From Rhodospirillales bacterium (lineage in GTDB: Bacteria; Pseudomonadota; Alphaproteobacteria; Acetobacterales; Acetobacteraceae): a stretch of DNA of 64,000 bases. The first letter of the stretch is position 1. Every line of letters starts with the position of its first letter. The notes under the pieces are model-generated. The model made no database searches and was not told the DNA's origin. It saw nothing but the letters and a program-made list of their open reading frames with translations. Shown one piece after another: positions 54,192 through 64,000 of this stretch. The DNA lies in NCBI GenBank assembly GCA_947447625.1, contig CANFKS010000002.1, positions 1 to 64,000 on the forward strand, in the 5' to 3' direction. A program made the position numbers and the translations under genes.

Positions 54192-55676
<1,485 letters not shown>

Positions 55677-55686
55677 ACGATGGCTC

Positions 55687-56151
55687 CTATTCAGCGGCCG
55701 ACGCGGCGAGCGCGGCGGGAATTCTAAAGGCAGGCGGCACGGAGGCACTGCGCATGTCGGCCAGTGTGATGTTGGTGAGGGCGTCACGGATGGCGTCGTT
55801 CACGAGGTCCCACCGTCCTTTGACGGCGCAGAGGAAGCCGACGTCGCAGCCGCCGCCCTCGACGCAGGCGGTGAGGGCGATGGGGCCGTCGATGGCGCCG
55901 ATCACATCGGCGACGGTCACGGTCTCGAGGGGGCGGGACAGGCGGTAGCCGCCGCGGGCGCCGCGCTGGGACACGACCAGGGCGGCGGAGGCCAGGGCCT
56001 TGAGCACCTTGGCGACAGTGGGTTCGGGTATGCCGGTGGCAGCCGCGATGCCGGGCGAGGTTTGCACGCAGTCTTCCCCGGCGCGTTGGCAATCACCGAG
56101 GCGGATCAGCACGACGACCGCATAGTCGGTCAGTTTTGAGAGCCTCAGCAT
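55687..56151 (-). CDS. Rrf2 family regulator, SUF operon leader (IscR/SufR-like)
   Basis: This 154-residue winged-helix repressor has an N-terminal DNA-binding domain ([19 protein letters not shown], then [19 protein letters not shown]). Three cysteines spaced CX5CX5C (in [16 protein letters not shown]) match the [2Fe-2S]-binding spacing of IscR. It probably senses cluster status and controls its own operon. It is the first gene of the rrf2-sufB-C-D-S-U-T-A run. A GGAC-N7-GTCC dyad lies 18 bp upstream. Confidence 0.93.
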   Translation of the reverse strand: MLRLSKLTDYAVVVLIRLGDCQRAGEDCVQTSPGIAAATGIPEPTVAKVLKALASAALVVSQRGARGGYRLSRPLETVTVADVIGAIDGPIALTACVEGGGCDVGFLCAVKGRWDLVNDAIRDALTNITLADMRSASVPPAFRIPAALAASAAE

Positions 56152-56168
56152 GGCGTGGAACCCTAATC

Positions 56169-56183
56169 GGACCTGAACAGTCC
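56169..56183. promoter_or_regulatory. Candidate operator for the Rrf2 regulator
   Basis: GGAC (56169-56172) and GTCC (56180-56183) form an inverted repeat with a 7-bp spacer directly upstream of the Rrf2 gene start at 56151. Location and symmetry suit an autoregulatory site for the SUF operon. The stem is short and could be chance in GC-rich DNA. Confidence 0.35.
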
Positions 56184-56316
56184 TGTATCGGGCAAATGGC
56201 GCATCCCCTCCATGTCGTCAAGACGGGCGGGGCGGCTTTTCGTCGGCGCGTTGCGCTTGTAGGGTGCGGCGCCGGCGCCGCCGGCCTGACAACCAATCGC
56301 CACAGGGAGGCGCCAG

Positions 56317-56637
56317 ATGATCGCCGATGTTCGTATCTATACCTGCAAGCCCAACAAGATGGCCGAGTTCGTGAAAATCTACGAGGAGCTGGCCTGGCCG
56401 CTCCAGGAGAAGTATCTGGGCCGCAATCTTGGATGGTTCACCACCATCGAGGGTGAACTCAACACTGTCGTGCATATCTGGGGCTACGAGAACCAGGCCG
56501 ACCGCGAGGCGCGGCGCAATGCGATGGCGGCCGATCTGGCGTGGGGCGCGTATCTCGCGGCCGTGGCGAAGGCGGAATGCCTGGTGAAGATGGAAAACCG
56601 CATCACCCGTCCGACCGGTTTTTCGGCGGTTCAGTAA
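56317..56637 (+). CDS. NIPSNAP family protein
   Basis: This 106-residue protein has the ferredoxin-like alpha/beta-barrel fold of NIPSNAP proteins. The start IADVRIYTCKPNKMAEFVKIYEE and the core GELNTVVHIWGYENQADREARRNAM are typical. The biochemical function is unknown. A good AGGGAGG lies before the ATG. It is divergent from the SUF operon and 63 bp before an M20 peptidase, which may share its transcript. Confidence 0.93.
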   Translation: MIADVRIYTCKPNKMAEFVKIYEELAWPLQEKYLGRNLGWFTTIEGELNTVVHIWGYENQADREARRNAMAADLAWGAYLAAVAKAECLVKMENRITRPTGFSAVQ

Positions 56638-56700
56638 GATTTGGGCCGGCCGGGTGTGGCGACGCATCCGGCCGGTTGATCTATTTCGAGGAGATCCGCC

Positions 56701-58089
56701 GTGTCCGATCGCGCCAGCACCATCCAGTCCGCCCTTGCGTTTTTCGACGATGGGCGGTTTCGCGACCGTCTGGCAGCGCTGGTGGCGATCCAGTCGACAT
56801 CGCAGGACCCCGGGCATGATGCGGATGTGTGGACGTATCTGCGGGACGGGATCGGGCCCTGGGTGGAGCGGATGGGGTTCACGGTTTCGATCCATCCCAA
56901 TCCGAAGGACGGGTTTGGACCGATCCTGACGGCGGAGCGGATCGAGGATCCGTCGCGTCCGACGATTTTGACGTATGGGCATGGCGATACGGTGCGCGGG
57001 CTTGAGGACCAGTGGGACGCGGGGCTGACGCCCTGGACGCTGGTGGAGGAGGAGGATCGCTGGTACGGGCGGGGCACGGCGGACAACAAGGGGCAGCATG
57101 CGCTGAACCTGACGGCGCTGGAGCATGTGCTGGCGGCGCGGGGCGGTAAGCTCGGGTTCAATGTGAAACTGGTGATCGAGACCTGCGAGGAGCGCGGGTC
57201 GATCGGGTTGCGGGAGTTCATTGCCGCACATGCGGATGCGTTGAAGGCCGATGCGCTGATTGCGTCGGACGGGCCGCGGGTGGCGCCCGATATTCCCACG
57301 CTGTCGACCGGGACGCGGGGGACGTTCCATTTCGACCTGGTGCTGGATGTGCGGCCGGGGGGCGTGCATTCGGGGAACTGGGGGGGCATGACGACGGACC
57401 CCGCCATCGTGATGGCGCATGCGCTCGGGGCGATCGCGGATCGCAACGGCAAGATCCTGGTGCGGGACTGGTTGCCGTCGAACGGGATGCCGGCGGCGGT
57501 GCGCGGCGCCTTGGCGGGGCTGGAGTTGCAGTCCGAGGCGTCGGCGACGATTGATGCGGGATGGGGGGAGCCGGGGTTCACGGCGGCGGAGAAGGTGTTC
57601 GGCTGGACGAGCTTTATCGTGCTAGCAATGATTTCCGGGCGGCCGGAAAATCCGGTCAATGCGGTGGCGCCGAATGCGCGGGCGCATTGCCAGATCCGCT
57701 ACACGGTGGACAGCGATCCGGCGCAGTTCGAGGCGGCGTTGCGCGCGCATCTGGATGCGAGCGGGTTTCCTGAGATTCGCATCGAGAACGCGGGTATTCG
57801 CATGCCGGCGAGCCGGACGAGCCCGGATGATCCCTGGGTGCGGTTCACAGTGGCCTCGATGGAGCAGACGCTGGGGCGGCGGGTGCAGGTGATTCCGAAC
57901 AGCGGCGGCGGGCTGCCCGGCGATGTGTTCGTGGATTATCTGCATGTGCCGCTGATCTGGATTCCGCATTCGTACAACGGCTGCAAGCAGCATGGGCCGA
58001 ACGAACATTTCCTGCGCAAGCCGGCGCGCGAGGGGATCGCGGCCTATGCGGGGATCTGGTGGGACCTCGGCGACTACAGGCCGGCCTGA
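56701..58089 (+). CDS. M20 family metallopeptidase
   Basis: This 462-residue zinc hydrolase is of the M20/ArgE/DapE/CPG2 group. The metal-site residues are H94 and D96 (YGHGDTV), D128 (GRGTADNKGQ), the Glu pair near 163-164 (ETCEERGS), D-containing ASDGPR, and the C-terminal H in NGCKQHGPNEH. The dimerisation-domain motif GGVHSGNWGG is also present. It probably cleaves a dipeptide or acyl amino acid; the substrate is unknown. The start is a GTG at 56701 preceded by GAGGAG. It is followed 37 bp later by a SpoU methyltransferase. Confidence 0.92.
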   Translation: MSDRASTIQSALAFFDDGRFRDRLAALVAIQSTSQDPGHDADVWTYLRDGIGPWVERMGFTVSIHPNPKDGFGPILTAERIEDPSRPTILTYGHGDTVRGLEDQWDAGLTPWTLVEEEDRWYGRGTADNKGQHALNLTALEHVLAARGGKLGFNVKLVIETCEERGSIGLREFIAAHADALKADALIASDGPRVAPDIPTLSTGTRGTFHFDLVLDVRPGGVHSGNWGGMTTDPAIVMAHALGAIADRNGKILVRDWLPSNGMPAAVRGALAGLELQSEASATIDAGWGEPGFTAAEKVFGWTSFIVLAMISGRPENPVNAVAPNARAHCQIRYTVDSDPAQFEAALRAHLDASGFPEIRIENAGIRMPASRTSPDDPWVRFTVASMEQTLGRRVQVIPNSGGGLPGDVFVDYLHVPLIWIPHSYNGCKQHGPNEHFLRKPAREGIAAYAGIWWDLGDYRPA

Positions 58090-58126
58090 CCGATCCCATA
58101 CGATAAGTGACAGAGAGACACCAGTG

Positions 58127-58687
58127 ATGCAGAGCCGGGGTTATTTCGGGATCGGCGTCGAGGGCGTGTCGAAATCTGCGAATGTGGGGGCGCTGTTGCG
58201 GACCGCGCATGCGTTCGGGGCGGCGTTCTGCTTTACGGTGGCGCCGAGTTTCGATGCCCGTGCGGCGCGGTTGGCGGATACGTCGGACACCGCGAAGCAC
58301 GTGCCGCTGTGGCGGTTCGACGATGTGGAGGCGATGGTGCTGCCCAAGGGCTGTGTGCTCGTGGGGATCGAGATCACCGAGGATGCAGCGCTGTTGCCGA
58401 GTTTCCGCCATCCGCTCAATGCGGCCTATGTCCTGGGTCCGGAGCGGTCGAGCCTGTCGGCGGGGTTGGTGGCGCGGTGCAAGCATGTGGTGAAGATTCC
58501 GACGCGGTTTTCGCTCAACCTGGCAGTGGCGGGGGCGTTGGTGCTGTATGACAGGCTGTTGCAGCACGGGCGGTTTGCCGATCGGCCGGTGATGAGCGGG
58601 GGCGGCGGGGAGGCTGCCGCGGCGGCAGGGGGACACGGGCATCCGGTGTTCCGCCGCAACCGGCCGGATTGGATGAAGGAGGACTGA
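58127..58687 (+). CDS. SpoU/TrmH-type RNA methyltransferase
   Basis: This 186-residue SPOUT-fold methyltransferase uses SAM to methylate tRNA or rRNA ribose. Motif 1 is KSANVGALLRTAHAFGA with the conserved Asn and Arg. Motif 2 is YVLGPERSSLS and motif 3, the knot, is RFSLNLAVAGALVLYDRL. It has a Gly/Ala-rich tail. The ATG at 58127 is chosen; a GTG one codon upstream is possible. The target nucleotide is not predictable. Confidence 0.92.
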   Translation: MQSRGYFGIGVEGVSKSANVGALLRTAHAFGAAFCFTVAPSFDARAARLADTSDTAKHVPLWRFDDVEAMVLPKGCVLVGIEITEDAALLPSFRHPLNAAYVLGPERSSLSAGLVARCKHVVKIPTRFSLNLAVAGALVLYDRLLQHGRFADRPVMSGGGGEAAAAAGGHGHPVFRRNRPDWMKED

Positions 58688-58833
58688 ACCCGTTGCGGGG
58701 CTGACGCTGGGTGATCCGGCCGCGCTCAACTGCGTGGGGCGATGGCGCGGCTGACCTGAGGGAGCCGCGGGGTGATGCGAGGCATGAGCAGGCAACGCTT
58801 GTTCCGCCGCAATGGGGTCCGTATGACTTGCGT

Positions 58834-59340
58834 ATGCGCGCTCTTCTGATCCCGATTTTCGCCCTGATCGCTCCCATCGCTGCCCAGGCGCAGCCGAAGC
58901 CGGCTGCCAAGCCGCCGGGGCCGAAGCCGATCGGCGTGTTCGACGACTGGCAGGCCGCGACCTATGACGAGGGGGGGCAGACCGTGTGCTATGCCTTCAC
59001 CAAGGCGCGGGCCTCGGTGCCGGCGATCGCAGGGCGGGAGGCGATTTTGACCGTGACGCATCGGGTGGGGATGCGTGATGCGGTTTCGCTCAGCGCGGGG
59101 TTCGAGTTCGCGCAGGGGGCCGAGGTTGAGGTGTCCGCCGACAAGGCGAAGTTCCAGTTCTATACGGCCAAGCGCTCGGCATTCGCGCGGGATGGACATG
59201 CGGCGATCGTCACGTTCGGGAGCGTGAAGCAGGTGACGGCCAAATCGCCGCATCCACAGAAGAAGGAGGTGCTGGATACGTTCAGCGCCAAGGGGTTCAG
59301 CGGCGCCTACGCGGCAATCAACAAGGCATGCCCCAAATGA
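58834..59340 (+). CDS. Invasion-associated locus B (IalB) family protein
   Basis: This 168-residue periplasmic protein has a Sec signal ([20 protein letters not shown], cleavage near residue 20). The IalB fold segments [37 protein letters not shown] and [17 protein letters not shown] follow, and two cysteines could form a disulfide. The family is widespread in alphaproteobacteria; its role in invasion was described for Bartonella and its molecular function is unclear. The stop overlaps the probable rlmN start (ATGA). Confidence 0.9.
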   Translation: MRALLIPIFALIAPIAAQAQPKPAAKPPGPKPIGVFDDWQAATYDEGGQTVCYAFTKARASVPAIAGREAILTVTHRVGMRDAVSLSAGFEFAQGAEVEVSADKAKFQFYTAKRSAFARDGHAAIVTFGSVKQVTAKSPHPQKKEVLDTFSAKGFSGAYAAINKACPK

Positions 59341-60530
59341 ACGAGATGAGCACCCCAACCGTGGCATCCGCCTCGGCCGCCGATCTGACCGAGGCTGAGC
59401 GGGTCCGGATCATGGCCAAGACGGCACGGTTTGCGCCACCGCCGGCCGTGTTGGCGGATGGGCGGAAGGACCTGGTGGGGTTGTCACGCGAGGAGTTGGG
59501 TACGGCGCTGGCCGAGGTGGGCGAGGCGGCGTTCCGGGCAAAGCAGGTATGGCACTGGATCTATCATCAGGGGGCGACTGATTTTGCCCGGATGTCGACC
59601 ATCGCCAAGCCGACCCAGGCAAAACTGGCCGAGCATTTCGTGATCGGGCGGCCTGAGGCGGCGGTGGTGCAGACCAGCACGGACAATACCCGCAAGTTCC
59701 TGTTCCGCTTCCGCGACGGGCAGGAGGCGGAGACGGTTTATATTCCGGAGGAGGACCGCGGGGCGGTTTGCATCTCCTCGCAGGTCGGCTGCACGTTGTC
59801 GTGCCGGTTTTGCCATACGGGGACGCAGACCTTGGTACGCAACTTGGGGCCGGCGGAGATCGTGGGCCAGTTCATGGGGGCGCGTGATTCGTACGGCGAG
59901 TGGCCGTCACCGCGCGGGGAGTCGCCGCGGCTGTTGTCCAATATCGTGCTGATGGGGATGGGTGAGCCGCTCTACAATTACGAGAACGTCGCCAAGGCGA
60001 TGCGGATCGTGATGGATGGGGAGGGGATCGGCATTTCGCGGCGGCGGATCACGCTGTCGACATCAGGTGTGGTGCCGATGATGGATCGGGCGGGCGCGGA
60101 ACTTGGGGTCAATCTCGCGGTGTCGTTGCATGCGGTGCGCGACGCCTTGCGCGACGAGATCGTGCCGCTCAATCGGAAGTATCCGATCAAGGAGTTGATG
60201 GCGGCGTGCCGGCGCTATCCGTCGGCGAGCAATGCGCGGCGGATCACGTTCGAATACGTGATGCTCAAGGGGCTCAACGATACGCCGGAGGATGCGCGGG
60301 AGTTGGTGCGCCTGATCACCGGGTTGCCGGCCAAGGTCAATCTGATACCGTTCAATCCGTGGCCGGGCAGCCCGTACGAGACGAGCACGCCGGCGGCGAT
60401 CAACCGGTTTTCGCAGATCGTGATGGATGCGGGGTTCTCATCCCCGGTGCGGGCGCCGCGCGGGCGGGATATTCTGGCGGCGTGCGGGCAGTTGCGGACC
60501 GAGACGAAGCGGGTTCGCGCTGCAGGGTAG
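59337..60530 (+). CDS. rlmN: Dual-specificity 23S rRNA/tRNA m2A methyltransferase RlmN
   Basis: This radical-SAM enzyme methylates C2 of A2503 in 23S rRNA and A37 of some tRNAs. The 397-residue protein has the cluster motif CTLSCRFC (C152, C156, C159). A preceding cysteine C145 ([10 protein letters not shown]) and the C-terminal methyl-carrying cysteine C383 (ILAACGQLR) are also present. [12 protein letters not shown] and [15 protein letters not shown] are family marks. The ATG at 59337 overlaps the ialB stop; ATGs three codons up- and downstream are alternatives. Confidence 0.97.
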   Translation: MNEMSTPTVASASAADLTEAERVRIMAKTARFAPPPAVLADGRKDLVGLSREELGTALAEVGEAAFRAKQVWHWIYHQGATDFARMSTIAKPTQAKLAEHFVIGRPEAAVVQTSTDNTRKFLFRFRDGQEAETVYIPEEDRGAVCISSQVGCTLSCRFCHTGTQTLVRNLGPAEIVGQFMGARDSYGEWPSPRGESPRLLSNIVLMGMGEPLYNYENVAKAMRIVMDGEGIGISRRRITLSTSGVVPMMDRAGAELGVNLAVSLHAVRDALRDEIVPLNRKYPIKELMAACRRYPSASNARRITFEYVMLKGLNDTPEDARELVRLITGLPAKVNLIPFNPWPGSPYETSTPAAINRFSQIVMDAGFSSPVRAPRGRDILAACGQLRTETKRVRAAG

Positions 60531-60565
60531 TGCGGCGCTTCTTTTTTGGAAAAGACGCGCCGCAC
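60530..60565. terminator. Inverted repeat between convergent rlmN and binding-protein genes
   Basis: GTGCGGCG (60530-60537) and CGCCGCAC (60558-60565) can pair across a 20-nt loop that holds TTTTTT. It occupies the whole 45-bp gap between the convergent stops at 60530 and 60576. It may act as a terminator, although the T run is in the loop rather than after the stem. Confidence 0.4.
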
Positions 60566-60575
60566 GCGCCGTGCC

Positions 60576-62156
60576 CTATGTCCAGTTCAGGTTCCATGGA
60601 TAGGGTGAGGTGCCTTCGAGCATGCCGTTCAGTTCCTTGCGGAATCCGGTGAGGATGAAGAACCGGCCGAGCGTCACGGTGGGCACGGTGGCGAGGGCTT
60701 CGCGGTGGATGTCGTCGGCGAGGCGGTTCTGTTCGGGTTCGGTGGCCGCGGTGAGCCATTCGGCGGTGAGTTTTTCGATGCGGTCGTTGGCGTACCAGCC
60801 GGCCCAGCCTTTGAGGCCGAGGCCGCGGATGACGGTGCTGACGGCGGGGTTCTGGATCGAGGTGCCGATCCACCAGGAGTGAAAGACCGACCAGCCGCCT
60901 TTCTCGGGCGTTTCGCGGCTGTTGCGGCGCTGGATGACCGAGCCCCAGTCGGCGTCAACCAGTTCCACATTGAGGCCGAGCTTGCGGTAGTAGTCGTAGG
61001 TGACGTGGCCGAAGGGGGCGATGGAGGGGACATCGGCGGGATTGAGGATGACGACTTTGGCGCCGTTGTAGCCGGCGGCCTTGAGGGCGGCGCGGGCGGC
61101 GTCGAGATCGCCGGTCATCATGTCGGTGCCGAGTTCGCGGCCGTAGGGGGTACCGCAGGGGAAGAGGGCTTTGCAGGTGCGGTAGGAATCCGGATCGTTG
61201 CCGGTGACGGCGGCCATGTAGTCGGCCTGGTTGGTGCCGAGGAGGACGGCGCGGCGGATGGCCGCGTTGTCGAACGGGGGGTGGAGGTGGTTGAAGCGGC
61301 TGACGCCGGTGTAGCCGATAGGGTTGGTGTTGATGACGGTGAGGTCAGGGCGCTTGCGCAGGAGTGGGACAACGTCGGGCTGGAGTTGTTCCCACCAGTC
61401 GGCCTCGCCGTTCTGCAGGGCGGCGGCGGCGGTGGAGGGATCCGGCATGACGTGCCATTCGACGCGTTCGATGTGCGCGCGCTTGCCGCCCGAGGTCCAT
61501 TGTGCGGGTTCGTCGCGGGGGACGTAGCCGTCAAAGCGGGTATAGGCGACGCGGCTGCCGGGGACGAATTCGTTTTTGAGGAAGCGGTAGGGGCCGGAGC
61601 CAACCATTTCGGTGACTTGGGTGTTCGGGTCGGTGCGGGCGAGGCGTTCGGGCATCATGGCCGCAATCATGCCGTTGGGTTTGGCGAGGGCCTGGGGGAG
61701 CAGGGGGAAGGGGGATTTGAGGCGGATGCGGATGGTGCGGTCATCCTGGGAGCCCCACTCCTCGACGAAGGCTGCGAGGGTCTGGCCGAAGACGTCGCGC
61801 GCGGCCCAGCGTTTGAGGCTGGCCGCGCAGTCACGGGCGAGGACGGGTTCGCCGTCGTGGAATTTGAGGCCGGGGCGCAGGCGGATGAGCCAGGTGAGCC
61901 CGTCGGGCGAGACGGTATGACCCTCGGCCATTTGCGGGCGTGCACGGAGTTGGGCGTCAACGCCGTACAGCGTGTCGAAGACGTAGTAGCCGTGGGTTTG
62001 CGGCGGCTGGGAGGTGGTCCAGTGCGGATCGAGGGAGGACAGGTCCGAGGTTGGGATGAACCGCAGCGGGCGGGACTTTTGGGCCTGCACGGCGGGGGCG
62101 GCGAGGGTGGTGCCGAGGGCGGCGGCACCGGTGCCGAGAAAATGGCGGCGTTTCAT
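60576..62156 (-). CDS. ABC transporter substrate-binding protein, family 5 (peptide/nickel type)
   Basis: This 526-residue periplasmic binding protein is of the DppA/OppA family. The N-terminus has a twin-arginine signal (KRRHFLGTGAAALG, then a hydrophobic run, cleavage near AVQAQ at about residue 26). The family signature region GLTWLIRLRPGLKFHDGEPVLARDCAASLKRW lies near residues 87-118. It binds a peptide or similar solute. Permease and ATPase genes do not accompany it; the flanking genes are rlmN and a glycosyltransferase. It may be an orphan receptor that serves a distant importer. Confidence 0.92.
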   Translation of the reverse strand: MKRRHFLGTGAAALGTTLAAPAVQAQKSRPLRFIPTSDLSSLDPHWTTSQPPQTHGYYVFDTLYGVDAQLRARPQMAEGHTVSPDGLTWLIRLRPGLKFHDGEPVLARDCAASLKRWAARDVFGQTLAAFVEEWGSQDDRTIRIRLKSPFPLLPQALAKPNGMIAAMMPERLARTDPNTQVTEMVGSGPYRFLKNEFVPGSRVAYTRFDGYVPRDEPAQWTSGGKRAHIERVEWHVMPDPSTAAAALQNGEADWWEQLQPDVVPLLRKRPDLTVINTNPIGYTGVSRFNHLHPPFDNAAIRRAVLLGTNQADYMAAVTGNDPDSYRTCKALFPCGTPYGRELGTDMMTGDLDAARAALKAAGYNGAKVVILNPADVPSIAPFGHVTYDYYRKLGLNVELVDADWGSVIQRRNSRETPEKGGWSVFHSWWIGTSIQNPAVSTVIRGLGLKGWAGWYANDRIEKLTAEWLTAATEPEQNRLADDIHREALATVPTVTLGRFFILTGFRKELNGMLEGTSPYPWNLNWT

Positions 62157-62463
62157 GCGGGTCGTTTCTCCTGGGCCGGCTCGTGGATGGCGGGCGTTGG
62201 AGGTAAGGCTGTCATGCTATCGAGGGAGCGGGCAACTGGATATTTGCGGCGGGGCGATTGGGTCATCTGGCCTGCGGGGTGATGCGGTTCATAGCCAGAG
62301 CGCGGTTTAGGGGCGACACCGGTTTTTACGTGGCAGTGGCCCTCGTTTCGATTTCACATGAAGCGTGCGCTTGCAGTATCGTGTGTGGACGCGGGTGTGG
62401 GGAGAGGCTGGTGCATGTCGGAAACGATGAGCGATTTTTGGTGCGGTTTCCGAATGGGCCAGG
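62157..62463. other. Intergenic region between divergent genes
   Basis: This is about 307 bp between the family-5 binding protein (minus) and the small plus-strand frame at 62464. It must hold the promoter for the binding protein and perhaps that of the glycosyltransferase. No convincing promoter hexamers, RNA structure or gene was seen. Confidence 0.5.
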
Positions 62464-62622
62464 ATGGCGATAGACGATGCGTGTGCCGTCGTGGCCCGGC
62501 TCATCGGGCAGGACAACACGGAAGGACTGGTCATATCGCTGGAGGATTGCGTGGCCGCGGTGCGGCGGGACGAGGAGGCGGATGCATCCTCGTCGGACCC
62601 GCCTGCTGGGCCGGTATTGTGA
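62464..62622 (+). CDS. Possible small acidic protein upstream of a glycosyltransferase
   Basis: This 52-residue frame reads MAIDDACAVVARLIGQDN, then EGLVISLEDCVAAVRRDEEAD, and ends PPAGPVL. It looks helical and acidic and has mostly G/C-ending codons. Its stop overlaps an ATG (TGATG) of a 26-codon frame that ends at 62702, whose stop in turn overlaps the likely TTG start of the glycosyltransferase. No family is recognised. It could be a leader or a chance frame. Confidence 0.3.
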   Translation: MAIDDACAVVARLIGQDNTEGLVISLEDCVAAVRRDEEADASSSDPPAGPVL

Positions 62623-62698
62623 TGGCAGGCGGCGGACAGGACGATGAATGCTTCGATTGTGCCATCTGGCGGCAGCATGGAGTGAGGAGCTGGCGGGT

Positions 62699-63799
62699 TT
62701 GACGGTGCGGCATCTGTTGCATGTGTACCCGACATTCGCCGTCGGGGGCGCGCAGCTGCGGTTGTGCGCGATCCTCAATCATTTCGGGGCGCGGTGGCGG
62801 CACAGCATCGTTGCGTTGAATGGTGATGTGGCGTGCCGGGAGCGGCTGGCCGGGGATGTACCGGCGGTGTTTCCGGCAGTCGGGTTGCCGAAGGGGGCGA
62901 CGTTGCCGAATGTGCGGCGGATCCGGGCGCTGCTGGGCGTGATGCGGCCGGACATGGTGATCACCAGCAATTGGGGCAGCATCGAGTGGGCGATAGCCAA
63001 CCGCGGGTTGGGCATCGGGCATCTGCATGTCGAGGACGGGTTCGGGCCGGAGGAGCAAGATCGGCAGTTGCCGCGCCGGATGTGGACGCGGCGGCTGGCA
63101 TTGGCGGGGCGCAGTGTGGTGGTGCCGTCGCGCACGTTGGAGCGGATCGCGCTGGGGGTATGGCGGCTGGCGCGGCGGCGGGTTTTGTATGTGCCGAACG
63201 GGATTGATCTGGGGCGGTTCGGCCGCGGGCATGGGGGGGGTGGGCTGGTGATCGGGACCGTGGCGACGTTGCGGGCAGAAAAGAATTTGGGGCGGTTGTT
63301 GCGGGCGTTCGCGATGATCGATGGGGGGACGGGGATGGGGGTGGGGATGGGGCCGCGGCTGGTGATTGTGGGGGATGGGCCGGAGCGGGCTGGGTTGGAG
63401 GCAGTGGCGCGAGAACTGGGGGTGGCAGAGCGGGTGATGTTCGCGGGGCACCAGACGGATCCGAGCGGATTCTATGCCGGGTTCGATGTGTTTGCGCTGT
63501 CGTCGGATACGGAGCAGATGCCGCTGAGTGTGCTGGAGGCAATGGCGGCGGGGCTGCCGGTGGTGGCGACGGATGTGGGGGATGTGCGGACGATGGTGGC
63601 GCTGGGCAATACGCGGTGGTTGTGCGCGCGGGAGGATGGGGCATTGGCGCGGGCGTTGGGCGATGCGTTGGGCGATGCGGCGGGGCGGAGGGCGGTCGGC
63701 ACGGCAAACCAGCAGAAGAGCGTGCGCGAGTATGCGCAGGAAGCCATGTTCGCGGCGTATGGAGCGTTGTTTGATGGGGTACCTGGGTTAACGAGCTGA
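62699..63799 (+). CDS. Glycosyltransferase family 4-like protein
   Basis: This GT-B glycosyltransferase of about 366 residues transfers a sugar from a nucleotide or lipid donor, probably in polysaccharide assembly. The N-terminal VRHLLHVYPTFAVGGAQLRL is the usual acceptor-domain start (GGAQ loop). The C-terminal domain has VPNGIDLGRF, GTVATLRAEKNLGRLLRAF and the donor-site motif EQMPLSVLEAMAAGLPVVATDVGDV. A GAGGAG at 62684-62689 suits the TTG at 62699; GTG 62705 and ATG 62648 are alternatives. The 3' end overlaps a convergent HAD gene by 12 bp. Confidence 0.9.
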   Translation: MTVRHLLHVYPTFAVGGAQLRLCAILNHFGARWRHSIVALNGDVACRERLAGDVPAVFPAVGLPKGATLPNVRRIRALLGVMRPDMVITSNWGSIEWAIANRGLGIGHLHVEDGFGPEEQDRQLPRRMWTRRLALAGRSVVVPSRTLERIALGVWRLARRRVLYVPNGIDLGRFGRGHGGGGLVIGTVATLRAEKNLGRLLRAFAMIDGGTGMGVGMGPRLVIVGDGPERAGLEAVARELGVAERVMFAGHQTDPSGFYAGFDVFALSSDTEQMPLSVLEAMAAGLPVVATDVGDVRTMVALGNTRWLCAREDGALARALGDALGDAAGRRAVGTANQQKSVREYAQEAMFAAYGALFDGVPGLTS

Positions 63800-64000
63800 T
63801 CCGGCAAGGAGCGAGAGAGCGAAGTCGGCGAGGTTGGTGCCGGTGAAGCGGTGACCCGGAATGCCGGCAGCTTCGGCGGCCTCGATGTCGGTGATCTGGT
63901 CACCGATCATGAGACAGCGGCCGGGGTCGAGCGACCAGGCGCGGATGAGATCATTCAGCATGCCGGGGGCCGGTTTGCGGCAGGCGCTGTCGCGGCGGTA
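63788..64000 (-). CDS. HAD-superfamily phosphatase, heptose-bisphosphatase-like (3' part, runs off the window)
   Basis: Only the last 70 codons are present; the gene continues beyond the window end. The visible part has RRDSACRKPAPGML, with the conserved Lys-Pro of HAD motif III, and CLMIGDQITDIEAAEAAGI, which is motif IV with the GD-x3-D acids. This arrangement with an upstream Cys is typical of the GmhB/histidinol-phosphate phosphatase group that makes ADP-heptose precursors or acts in histidine synthesis. Proximity to a glycosyltransferase favours the sugar role. Confidence 0.8.
   Translation of the reverse strand, partial: YRRDSACRKPAPGMLNDLIRAWSLDPGRCLMIGDQITDIEAAEAAGIPGHRFTGTNLADFALSLLAGSAR

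Overview
The window is high-GC, densely packed chromosomal DNA. It looks like an Acetobacteraceae-type alphaproteobacterium (Rhodospirillales/Acetobacterales). The clues are a class I lysyl-tRNA synthetase, a DUF4175/TIGR02302 protein beside lysA, ccmC-ccmD-ccmE in alphaproteobacterial order, an Rrf2-sufBCDSU-sufT-sufA iron-sulfur operon, an IalB-family protein and the succinylase lysine pathway (dapD, dapE). The family assignment is an inference. No rRNA, tRNA, CRISPR array, prophage or insertion sequence was seen.

Layout. 0-5.5 kb (minus): DUF4175 protein, lysA, a histidine phosphatase and a uronate-dehydrogenase-like SDR. 5.7-13.3 kb (plus): lysK, an MprF-like membrane protein whose C-terminal domain stops about half way, a sugar-type ABC importer without its ATPase, and an AEC transporter. 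13.3-14.7 kb (minus): ccmE, ccmD and ccmC. 14.85-18.1 kb (plus): EVE protein, Rieske ferredoxin, acs, GNAT. 18.2-26.2 kb (minus): pepN, rmuC, a Bcr/CflA-like MFS transporter and a DinG/XPD-like helicase. 26.3-31.5 kb (minus): a 1730-residue RTX-type repeat protein. 31.9-35.3 kb: a divergent pair, an F420-type LLM oxidoreductase and a fused FO synthase (FbiC/CofGH). 35.8-42.8 kb (minus): an RND pump with its adaptor, then a DUF2336 protein and a PAS-GGDEF diguanylate cyclase. 43-47.1 kb (plus): dapD, dapE, two paralogous membrane proteins and a proline-racemase-family protein, all overlapping or nearly so. 47.2-49.6 kb: an O-antigen-ligase-like protein and cysE. 49.7-56.2 kb (minus): the SUF operon. 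56.3-60.5 kb (plus): NIPSNAP protein, M20 peptidase, SpoU-type methyltransferase, IalB protein and rlmN. 60.6-64 kb: a peptide-binding protein (minus), a glycosyltransferase (plus) and the 3' part of a HAD phosphatase (minus).

How the genes work together. Lysine and diaminopimelate biosynthesis (lysA; dapD-dapE) sits near the lysK/MprF-like pair, which would use lysine for translation and perhaps lipid modification. The FO synthase makes the deazaflavin of coenzyme F420, and the LLM protein beside it is a plausible user. The SUF operon builds the clusters needed by the radical-SAM enzymes (FO synthase, RlmN), the Rieske protein and probably the DinG-like helicase.

Most interesting points: the F420 module in this lineage; the coupled dapD-dapE-membrane-membrane-racemase operon, whose racemase-family member has Ser and Thr where the catalytic cysteines normally are; the half-length MprF-like domain behind lysK; a dispersed palindromic repeat of about 64 bp; the modular RTX protein with signs of recent duplication; and an apparent reversal of strand G/C bias between about 12.4 and 26.3 kb that could mark an inverted segment.
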